In this document: positions 1 to 5,080 of the stretch, piece after piece | How positions within the stretch are numbered: position 1 is the stretch's first letter | How the letters are laid out: each line of letters opens with the position of its first letter | NCBI GenBank assembly: GCA_947171615.1 | Contig: CAMVYG010000146.1 | Coordinates: forward strand, 1 to 5,772 | Length of the DNA stretch: 5,772 bases | Direction of reading: 5' to 3' | Source of the DNA: an uncultured Clostridia bacterium | GTDB taxonomy: Bacteria > Bacillota > Clostridia > Oscillospirales > Acutalibacteraceae | Notes under the pieces: model-generated | Database searches by the model: none | Seen by the model: the letters and a program-made list of their open reading frames with translations, nothing else | Told to the model about the DNA's origin: nothing | Made by a program: the position numbers and the translations under genes

Positions 1-102
1 TTTTCACACACCGTTTTTGTGCCTTTGCCGCAACAAGCAAAGCGGCAATCGGCTGCAACCACCGGCACAAATTTCGAAAAAAGGAATGGAGGATTTTTAT
101 GA
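1..102 (+). CDS. Possible 3' end of an upstream gene (weak)
   Basis: The frame starting at base 1 stays open until a TGA at 100-102, which overlaps the ATG of the next gene as ATGA, an arrangement typical of translationally coupled phage genes. The readable end would finish with residues NFEKRNGGFL. Against this, the other two forward frames are also open here, the stretch is short, and it contains a nested inverted repeat more like a non-coding leader. I do not recognise the peptide. It is listed only because the window edge prevents a decision. Confidence 0.15.
   Translation, partial: FSHTVFVPLPQQAKRQSAATTGTNFEKRNGGFL
16..71 (+). repeat. Nested inverted repeat in the leader of the stabilization gene
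   Basis: An outer perfect 8-bp inverted repeat, TTTGTGCC (16-23) and GGCACAAA (64-71), encloses a second perfect 7-bp one, TTGCCGC (25-31) and GCGGCAA (42-48) with a 10-nt loop. Bases 49-63 could form only a weak 3-bp third helix. The structure ends 16 nt before the GGAGGA ribosome binding site of the gene at 99, so in RNA it would lie in the 5' leader. No T-run follows, so it does not look like an intrinsic terminator. The pairing is read directly from the sequence; any regulatory role is inferred. Confidence 0.5.
88..93 (+). promoter_or_regulatory. Ribosome binding site of the stabilization gene
   Basis: GGAGGA lies 5 nt upstream of the ATG at 99. The same frame is open upstream to the window edge but has no ATG, GTG or TTG codon, so this site and the ATG at 99 fix the start. 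Confidence 0.8.
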
Positions 103-1694
103 GTGGGCTTCCCGAAATGCGATACAGGGACAGCATCAAAAAGACCACCCAGGTAAAGGTAAAGGGCTATGACCACAATCCGGGGTCGGGAGACGGCACG
201 CTGTGGGATATGAAAAATATGACGGGAGATAAATATCCTCTGCTCAGCACCCGGAGAAAGCGGAGGCTTCTGCGCCGCCTGGAAAGTCCCTGTGGGCTGT
301 ACGCTCACGACGGTCTGTACTGGGTGGACGGTACCGGCTTTTATGCGGACGGGGAGAGAAAAGGTACGGTGGAGGCCGGGAAAAAGGAATTTGTCTCTTT
401 GGGGAAATATCTGCTGATCTTTCCCGACAAGGCCTATTACCGCACGGACACCGGGGAATTCGGCGCTTTGGAAGCGGAGTGGACGGGTACGGTCACCATT
501 ACCAGCGGGACTTACGGCGGCAAGGACGCGGCGGCCAATACCATCAAAACCACGGGAGAAAAATTCCCCTTTGCCGTAAACGAGGCAGTGACGGTCACAG
601 GCTGCGCCATTGCGGAAAATAATAAAACGCCCGTGGTTCGGGAAATTTCAGAAAACGGCAAGGAGCTGCGGTTTTATGAAAACACCTTTGCCCAGGAGAC
701 CTGGACGGGTAAGGTAACGCTTAAACGGGAGGTGCCGGACATGGACTTTCTGTGTGAAAACGAAAACCGGGTATGGGGCTGCAAGGGAGACTCCATTTAC
801 GCTTCCTATCTGGGAAACCCTTTTATCTGGAATAACTTCGAGGGCCTTGCCACCGACAGCTTTGCCGTGGATGTAGGCAGCGCCGGAGATTTTACGGCGG
901 CCTGCTCCTTTATGGGATATCCCATGTTTTTTAAGGAGGATCACGTTTATAAGGTATATGGCAGCAAGCCCAGCAATTTTCAGGTGATGGGGAGCGCCAG
1001 GCTGGGGGTAAAGGCCGGGGCCGCAAAAAGCCTGGCGGTAGCGGGGGAAAAGTTGTTTTACCTTTCCCGATCCGGCGTGGCGTCCTGCTCCGGCGGTATG
1101 CCGGAGGATATTTCCCGCGCCTTTGGAGAAATGACCTATCAAAATGCGGTAGGCGGCTCTGACGGCAGAAAATACTACATTTCCATGAAGGAACAGGAAA
1201 CGGGAGCATGGGGGCTTTTTGTGTTTGATACCCGCACGGGACTGTGGCACAGGGAGGATGAGATCCAGGCGCTGTCTTTTGTCTGGGATAACGGAAGCCT
1301 TGTTCTTCTGGATAGTGAGGGCGGAATGTGGCTTTGCAATCCAACCGGGAGCACAGAGCCGGAAGGGGAAGAGCCAGAGCTTGCAAGCTATGTGGAATTT
1401 GGGGATTTTATTGAAAACAGCTCAGATGGAAAGGGTTTTTCCAAGATCCAGTTGCGGGTAGAGCTGGAGCCCGGAGCTGAGCTTTCCGTCAAACTGAAAT
1501 TTGACAGCGAGGAAGGCTGGCAACCCCTTTCTGTTTTGCAGGCGGCTCCGAAAAAACGTAGCTTTATTCTCCCGATGATTCCCCGGCGGTGCGATCACTG
1601 GCGGCTTCGGCTGGAGGGCGTGGGTGCGTGGACTCTCTATTCTCTGAGCCGGGAATATTACGCCGGGTCGGATCTGGGAGTCTCAAATTTGTAA
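99..1694 (+). CDS. Phage tail accessory / stabilization protein (P22 gp10-like)
   Basis: This 531-residue protein resembles the stabilization (head-completion/tail accessory) proteins of short-tailed phages, best known from P22 gp10, which sits below the portal and keeps packaged DNA in the capsid. Recognisable stretches are an N-terminal part with WDMKNMTGDKYPLLS (36-50), an insert at about 128-210 ending in a LKREVPDMDFLCENENRVWG block (208-227), then IYASYLGNPFIWNNFEGL (233-250) and FFKEDHVYKVYGSKPSNFQV (277-296). Repeated short beta-strand units with aromatic and Gly-Asp turns from about 215 to 415 suggest a beta-propeller. After an acidic linker (416-427), residues 428-520 look like a beta-sandwich. 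There is no signal peptide or membrane segment. The ATG start is backed by GGAGGA. The portal gene follows after 174 bp, the reverse of the P22 order. Family assignment is by recognition of sequence style, not by a search. Confidence 0.78.
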   Translation: MSGLPEMRYRDSIKKTTQVKVKGYDHNPGSGDGTLWDMKNMTGDKYPLLSTRRKRRLLRRLESPCGLYAHDGLYWVDGTGFYADGERKGTVEAGKKEFVSLGKYLLIFPDKAYYRTDTGEFGALEAEWTGTVTITSGTYGGKDAAANTIKTTGEKFPFAVNEAVTVTGCAIAENNKTPVVREISENGKELRFYENTFAQETWTGKVTLKREVPDMDFLCENENRVWGCKGDSIYASYLGNPFIWNNFEGLATDSFAVDVGSAGDFTAACSFMGYPMFFKEDHVYKVYGSKPSNFQVMGSARLGVKAGAAKSLAVAGEKLFYLSRSGVASCSGGMPEDISRAFGEMTYQNAVGGSDGRKYYISMKEQETGAWGLFVFDTRTGLWHREDEIQALSFVWDNGSLVLLDSEGGMWLCNPTGSTEPEGEEPELASYVEFGDFIENSSDGKGFSKIQLRVELEPGAELSVKLKFDSEEGWQPLSVLQAAPKKRSFILPMIPRRCDHWRLRLEGVGAWTLYSLSREYYAGSDLGVSNL

Positions 1695-1750
1695 TGGGAG
1701 CGGAGAAGTTTTTTCAGAGGAACTTTGCTTTCAAGAATCAAAGAGTTTTA

Positions 1751-1847
1751 AGAACCTGTTCGGTATCCCAGCGTATGCGGATTTTTGACGCGGTTTTCCG
1801 GAAAATTTGCCAAAAAGACGGGTGCGATGAAATGAGGAACAGGTTCT
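1751..1847. repeat. 97-bp palindromic (MITE-like) element between stabilization and portal genes
   Basis: The ends are perfect 11-bp inverted repeats, AGAACCTGTTC (1751-1761) and GAACAGGTTCT (1837-1847). The centre is the perfect 12-bp palindrome TTTTCCGGAAAA (1794-1805), placed within half a base of the midpoint. The arms between also align partly, for example a T5 tract at 1781-1785 against A5 at 1812-1816, so the whole element could fold as one interrupted hairpin. It codes for nothing credible and ends 4 nt before the portal ribosome binding site. The architecture is typical of miniature palindromic repeats scattered through bacterial genomes. I see no clear target-site duplication, and copy number cannot be judged from one window. 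Confidence 0.6.
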
Positions 1848-1851
1848 AAGC

Positions 1852-1861
1852 AGGAAAGGAG
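1852..1861 (+). promoter_or_regulatory. Ribosome binding site that decides the GTG start of the portal gene
   Basis: AGGAAAGGAG ends 7 nt upstream of the GTG at 1869. The first in-frame ATG is codon 28 (1950) and has no comparable site, so the GTG is the likely start. The site lies immediately after the 97-bp palindromic element, so that element forms the whole proximal leader. Confidence 0.8.
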
Positions 1862-1868
1862 TTTAATT

Positions 1869-3758
1869 GTGGCAAATAAAATCAGACTGCGGCTCTGGCA
1901 GGACTGGCTTGCGAAAAAAGAAAGCGCCTGTCAAAGCGCCAGAGCCGCAATGGACGAGCGGCAGGCCGTTTATCTGGGAAGCAACCGGCTGATCTCCCGG
2001 GTAAAGGGAGACAGGAAAACAAAGGCCGCACATGTGAGAAACCTGACGGCGGAACTGATCGAGGCCCAGGTGAATTCCGGCATTCCGCAGCCGAAGGTAA
2101 CAGCAAAGCGGAAAGAGGACGAGGGAAAGGCGCGCCTCATTGAGGACATGCTCCGCAACGAGTTGGACAGGCTTCCCTTTGAGCAGATCAACGATATGAT
2201 GGAGCGCACCGTTCCCATTCAGGGCGGCGCTTGCTTCCTTGTGGAGTGGGACAACCGGAAAAGAACCCATACCACAGTAGGCGAGCTGGCGGTAACAGCG
2301 GTACACCCCAGGCAGCTGATCCCCCAGGAGGGGGTGACCACCGGAATTCAGGATATGGATTACATCATTCTGAAGCTGCCCCAAACGAAAGAGGGGATCC
2401 GCCAGAGATACGGCGTGAGCCTGGAGGAACTGGAACAGGAGACAGAGGAAGGAACCGATCTGGTAACGCAGTACACCGCCTACTATAAAAATGATTCCGG
2501 CGGGATCGGCCTGTATTCCTGGGTGAACGATACCGAGCTGGAGGATCTGCCGGATTACCAGGCAAGGCGGCTCAGAAGATGCAGAGACTGCGGAGAGCCG
2601 GAACCGGAAGGTGATGGAAAGAAGCCCTGCCCTAAGTGTGGGTGCAGAGTATGGGAAACAAAAGAGGAGGAATTTGAGGAGCTGTGGGAGCCGGTGACAC
2701 GGTCAGACGGTTCAGTGATTCCCGGTGTTGTGGCAGGGGAGCAGGAGGACGGAGAGGGCGGTACCGTCACTGTAGCGGAGCCCACCAAAATTCCCTATTA
2801 CAAGCCGGATATTTTTCCGGTGATCCTGCAAAAAAGCGTTTCCGTGTTTGGGCAGCTTTGGGGGGATTCCGATGTGGATAAAATCGCAGATCAGCAGAAT
2901 ACCGCCAACCGGATCGAAACGAAAATTATTGAAAAGCTGGTAAAATCCGGCAGCTACCTGGTGCTCCCGGACGATGCCTCCCTGCGTGCGGACGCGGAGG
3001 ACATGAAGGTGATCCGTCCCGGCACCCCGGCAGCGGCTCAAATGATCAGCGTAAAGGACATGGAGGGGAATATTTCCCAGGACATGGCCTATCTTGCCCA
3101 GGTGTATGAGGAAGCAAGGCAGATCATCGGCATTACAGATTCCTTCCAGGGAAGAAGGGACACCACCGCTACCTCCGGCAAGGCCAAGGAATTTTCCGCC
3201 AGTCAGGCTGCGGGAAGGCTGGAAAGCAAGCGGGTGATGAAGGATTCCGCCTACGCGCAGCTTTTTGAAGCCATGTTCAAGTTCAAGCTGGCCTATGCGG
3301 ATGAAAAGCGCCCGGTCATTTCCCGGGATATGGACGGCAGCCCGCTGTACGAGGAATTTAACCGCTATGATTTTCTGGAGCAGGACGCCGCCGGGGAATG
3401 GTACTGGAACGATGGCTTTCTGTTTTCCTGCGATACCACCGCTCCCCTGGCCAACAACCGGGAGGCCATGTGGCAGGAGACCCGGCAGAATCTCCAAAGC
3501 GGAGCCTTTGGAAATCCTGCGGAGCTGAACACGCTGATCCTGTTTTGGGGAAAAATGGAACTGCTTCATTATCCCGGTGCGGGGGAAACCAAGCGGTATC
3601 TGGAACGCAGGCAGGAGGAAGAATCCCAGCAGGCCCAGGCTCAGGAAGCGCAGATGGCACAAATGGCGCAGATGCAGGAAATGCCGCAAATGGCGCAGCA
3701 GCCGGGGCAGCCGGAACAGATGGGACAACCGGAACAGCCCGGTCTGCTACCCAATTAG
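1869..3758 (+). CDS. Phage portal protein (P22-like, with zinc-ribbon-like insertion)
   Basis: This 629-residue protein looks like the portal of short-tailed phages, the ring through which DNA is packaged and ejected. The N-terminal helical part (about 1-115) includes the motif KAAHVRNLTAELIEAQVNSG (52-71). A basal wing/clip region with IIL and YTAYYK segments follows (about 116-230). Residues 238-257 carry Cys238-x2-Cys241-x12-Cys254-x2-Cys257, with a further Cys259, as in a zinc ribbon. The stem/crown part includes YYKPDIFPVILQ (310-321), DVDKIADQQNTANRIETKII (335-354) and the helical core around 400-475. Residues 586-626 form a Gln/Met/Pro-rich low-complexity tail. Length is somewhat below the 725 residues of P22 gp1. 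The start is GTG with a strong ribosome binding site. The stop codon lies inside a 7-bp tandem repeat. The general portal call is fairly secure; domain borders are approximate. Confidence 0.85.
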   Translation: MANKIRLRLWQDWLAKKESACQSARAAMDERQAVYLGSNRLISRVKGDRKTKAAHVRNLTAELIEAQVNSGIPQPKVTAKRKEDEGKARLIEDMLRNELDRLPFEQINDMMERTVPIQGGACFLVEWDNRKRTHTTVGELAVTAVHPRQLIPQEGVTTGIQDMDYIILKLPQTKEGIRQRYGVSLEELEQETEEGTDLVTQYTAYYKNDSGGIGLYSWVNDTELEDLPDYQARRLRRCRDCGEPEPEGDGKKPCPKCGCRVWETKEEEFEELWEPVTRSDGSVIPGVVAGEQEDGEGGTVTVAEPTKIPYYKPDIFPVILQKSVSVFGQLWGDSDVDKIADQQNTANRIETKIIEKLVKSGSYLVLPDDASLRADAEDMKVIRPGTPAAAQMISVKDMEGNISQDMAYLAQVYEEARQIIGITDSFQGRRDTTATSGKAKEFSASQAAGRLESKRVMKDSAYAQLFEAMFKFKLAYADEKRPVISRDMDGSPLYEEFNRYDFLEQDAAGEWYWNDGFLFSCDTTAPLANNREAMWQETRQNLQSGAFGNPAELNTLILFWGKMELLHYPGAGETKRYLERRQEEESQQAQAQEAQMAQMAQMQEMPQMAQQPGQPEQMGQPEQPGLLPN

Positions 3759-3787
3759 TTGTTAGCTATTAGTAATTAGTTGTTAAA
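3753..3787 (+). repeat. Heptanucleotide tandem repeat spanning the portal stop codon
   Basis: Five successive 7-bp units read AATTAGT, TGTTAGC, TATTAGT, AATTAGT and TGTTAAA, with consensus NNTTAGT and a decayed last unit. Units 1-2 and 4-5 also make a 12-bp direct repeat, AATTAGTTGTTA, at 3753-3764 and 3774-3785. The TAG stop of the portal gene (3756-3758) is part of the first unit. It resembles short tandemly repeated intergenic heptamers seen in several bacterial groups; unit number may vary between strains. Confidence 0.7.
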
Positions 3788-3824
3788 GTAAGGCCAAATG
3801 ATTGCGGAGCAATCATCTGCTTAC
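3788..3824. repeat. Hairpin after the portal gene
   Basis: ATGATTGC (3798-3805) and GCAATCAT (3809-3816) form a perfect 8-bp stem around a GGA loop. An outer GTAAG (3788-3792) / CTTAC (3820-3824) adds five pairs beyond an internal loop. It stands 30 nt after the portal stop and could protect or end the transcript, but no T-run follows, so it is not a classical intrinsic terminator. Confidence 0.6.
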
Positions 3825-3825
3825 C

Positions 3826-4056
3826 CGCTGGCTGATAAACCATGATTTATCGCGCCAGTGACTTCCTCCCACGCTGTCATTGCTGAGCAAAAGATCCTTC
3901 GGATCTTCTCGAAGAATCTCGATTCTATCTTAGCCAGCGACTAAAAAAGCCCTTTGCCCGTCAGTCTCTGCAAATCGAGATCCTTCACCGAGAAGAGCCT
4001 TTGCCTCTTCTGTTCAGGATGACAGTGAGTAGTGTTCGATAAATCATAAATTATCG
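3826..4056. repeat. Large imperfect palindrome of two head-to-head repeat units
   Basis: The outer arms pair ATGATTTATCG (3842-3852) perfectly with CGATAAATCAT (4037-4047) and continue imperfectly to 3834 and 4055. Inside are two inverted copies of one unit: one on + at 3874-3924 and one on - at 4025-3973. Both begin CTGTCAT, continue with CTGA(G/A)C, hold a hairpin, and end in GAAG(A/G)ATCTCGATT (13 of 14 identical). The hairpins are AAGATCC-TTC-GGATCTT (3891-3907) and AGAAGAG/CTCTTCT (3991-3997/4005-4011). A further perfect pair, CGCTGGCT (3826-3833) and AGCCAGCG (3932-3939), brackets the left unit. On the - strand the right unit resembles the dispersed GTCATCCTGAGC...GAAGGATC type of repeat common in bacterial genomes (from memory, not a search). 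No credible ORF lies here. Together with the preceding repeat and hairpin it accounts for nearly all of the 376-bp gap 3759-4134. Confidence 0.68.
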
Positions 4057-4120
4057 ACCCAACAATTCACACAGCAATAGCAGCAAGTGCAAACGAAAAA
4101 TGATCACTTTGAAAAAAAGG

Positions 4121-4127
4121 AAAGGAG
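4121..4127 (+). promoter_or_regulatory. Ribosome binding site that fixes the start at 4135
   Basis: AAAGGAG lies 7 nt before the ATG at 4135. A GTG in the same frame at 4087 would give a protein 16 residues longer, but it has no purine-rich site at the right distance, and the extra residues would read through this strong site. The ATG is therefore preferred. Confidence 0.85.
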
Positions 4128-4134
4128 CAAAAAT

Positions 4135-4971
4135 ATGTACACACATACTTATGACGATTTTTTGAAAGCGGCGCAAAAGCAGGGCTGGGGAGAAGGAAAC
4201 GGCTTTTCCACAGCGGATTGGAAGCTGGCGCAGGAAAACCCCGATGCGGGTATGGATCTGCTTCAGTCTAAGATCGATTACAATGCGGCCACCACTCAGG
4301 AGCAGCGGGACGCGGCAAACCGGCATGCGGAACAGACAAGAAGTTATTACGGAGGCTATACGGCAGGTACATCGGGAAATGGGTACAAGCTGGATAAGCC
4401 CTCTCCCGGAAGCTTCAGCATGCAGGAGGCAAAGCCCACCTTTTCCTATAACCTGGAAACAGACCCGGTATACGCGGCGTACCAGAAGCAGTTTTTGCGG
4501 GAGGGTCAGCGAGCCACACAAAATGCCCTGGGGGCGGCGGCAGCCTCTACCGGAGGGATTCCCAGCAGCTATGCCATGACGGCGGCCTCCCAGGCAGGAG
4601 ATTATTACGCCTCCCAGCTTTCGGACAAGGTGCCGGAGCTGTACCAGCAGGCCTACAGCCGCTATCTGAACGACCTGAACCAGTGGAATACAGACAGAAG
4701 CTTCCAGTATGGCCAGCATATGGATGAAATCAATGCCAAAACGGCGGACCGTCAGGAAGCAATGCAGAACGCCCTTACCGGAGCACAGTACGGAGACTAC
4801 CGGGGCCTGAAGAACCTGGGCTACAACGTGGATAACATTCCCTATGAGTACCAGAAGAGGTATACGGAAAATGCAGACACCCGAAACCTGCAGCTTCAGC
4901 TTGCCATGCTGATGAAGGAGCGCGGAGATTACAGCTACCTGGATCGCCTGGTAAAGGGTCAGTTCCCGTAA
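4135..4971 (+). CDS. Phage protein of unknown function, probable virion-associated
   Basis: I do not recognise a named family, although the style matches uncharacterised proteins encoded near portals in gut Firmicutes phages. The 278 residues fall into three parts. Residues 1-85 form an N-terminal helical segment with an Ala/Glu/Arg-rich stretch ending in Gly/Tyr-rich YYGGYTAGTSGNG (71-83). The core at about 104-185 includes SYNLETDPVYAAYQKQFLRE (104-123), an Ala-rich stretch with STGGIPSSYAMTAASQAG (138-155), and LSDKVPELYQQAYSRYL (162-178). Residues 186-278 form a Gln/Tyr-rich helical end. There is no signal peptide, clear membrane segment or enzyme motif. It follows the portal after a 376-bp repeat-filled gap and precedes a coiled-coil gene by 109 bp. 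A role as scaffold, internal or ejected virion protein is possible from position alone. The gene is clearly real; its function is open. Confidence 0.82.
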   Translation: MYTHTYDDFLKAAQKQGWGEGNGFSTADWKLAQENPDAGMDLLQSKIDYNAATTQEQRDAANRHAEQTRSYYGGYTAGTSGNGYKLDKPSPGSFSMQEAKPTFSYNLETDPVYAAYQKQFLREGQRATQNALGAAAASTGGIPSSYAMTAASQAGDYYASQLSDKVPELYQQAYSRYLNDLNQWNTDRSFQYGQHMDEINAKTADRQEAMQNALTGAQYGDYRGLKNLGYNVDNIPYEYQKRYTENADTRNLQLQLAMLMKERGDYSYLDRLVKGQFP

Positions 4972-5058
4972 GAAAAAAGGCAGCCCGCGGGGAAGCCCGG
5001 GGAGGGGCGCGCGACAGATGCTACCTCACGCTTCCCGCGGCGGCTTGCCTGAAAAAAG
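4972..5058. repeat. GC-rich long hairpin flanked by 8-bp direct repeats
   Basis: The core stem pairs CCGCGG-G-GGAAGC (4985-4996, one bulged G) with GCTTCCCGCGG (5030-5040). Outer pairs AGGCA (4978-4982) with TTGCC/T (5046-5050) and GC with GC extend it beyond a small internal loop. An inner GAGG (5002-5005) / CCTC (5024-5027) stem lies in the loop. GAAAAAAG occurs directly on both sides (4972-4979 and 5051-5058), as a target-site duplication would, though A-rich DNA makes chance likely. Read on the - strand the hairpin is followed by CCTTTTTT, like an intrinsic terminator; on + it is not, and it would be a structured leader for the gene at 5081. Confidence 0.62.
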
Positions 5059-5069
5059 TGAAAAGGAAA

Positions 5070-5075
5070 GGAAGG
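5070..5075 (+). promoter_or_regulatory. Ribosome binding site of the gene at 5081
   Basis: GGAAGG, within the purine run 5061-5080, lies 5 nt before the ATG at 5081. It supports this start and shows that the open frame running off the window is a real gene. Confidence 0.75.
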
Positions 5076-5080
5076 AAGAA

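Noticed and set aside
1589..1849. 86-codon + strand frame overlapping the end of the stabilization gene
   Set aside because: It starts inside the previous gene out of frame and runs through the 97-bp palindrome to its end; composition is not protein-like and no ribosome binding site fits.
2712..3728. 338-codon open frame on the - strand opposite the portal gene
   Set aside because: It is an antisense shadow of a well-supported portal gene, has His/Leu/Arg-rich composition typical of such shadows, and has no matching leader or neighbours on that strand.
3891..3907. Intrinsic terminator at the AAGATCC/GGATCTT hairpin
   Set aside because: It is not followed by a T-run on either strand and belongs to a repeated unit with a second divergent copy.
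4019..4050. Possible sigma-70 type promoter (ATGACA, then an AT-rich CATAAA-like box)
   Set aside because: Spacing and -10 match are poor, and these bases are already explained as parts of the inverted repeat arms.
4087..4134. GTG at 4087 as the start of the 278-residue protein gene
   Set aside because: The 16 extra residues are Lys/Asp-rich and encoded by the leader, including the strong AAAGGAG site placed correctly for the ATG at 4135.
3759..4134. CRISPR array or tRNA in the long non-coding gap
   Set aside because: There are no regularly spaced identical repeats with unique spacers and no cloverleaf with an acceptor stem and T-loop motif; the structure is inverted repeats.
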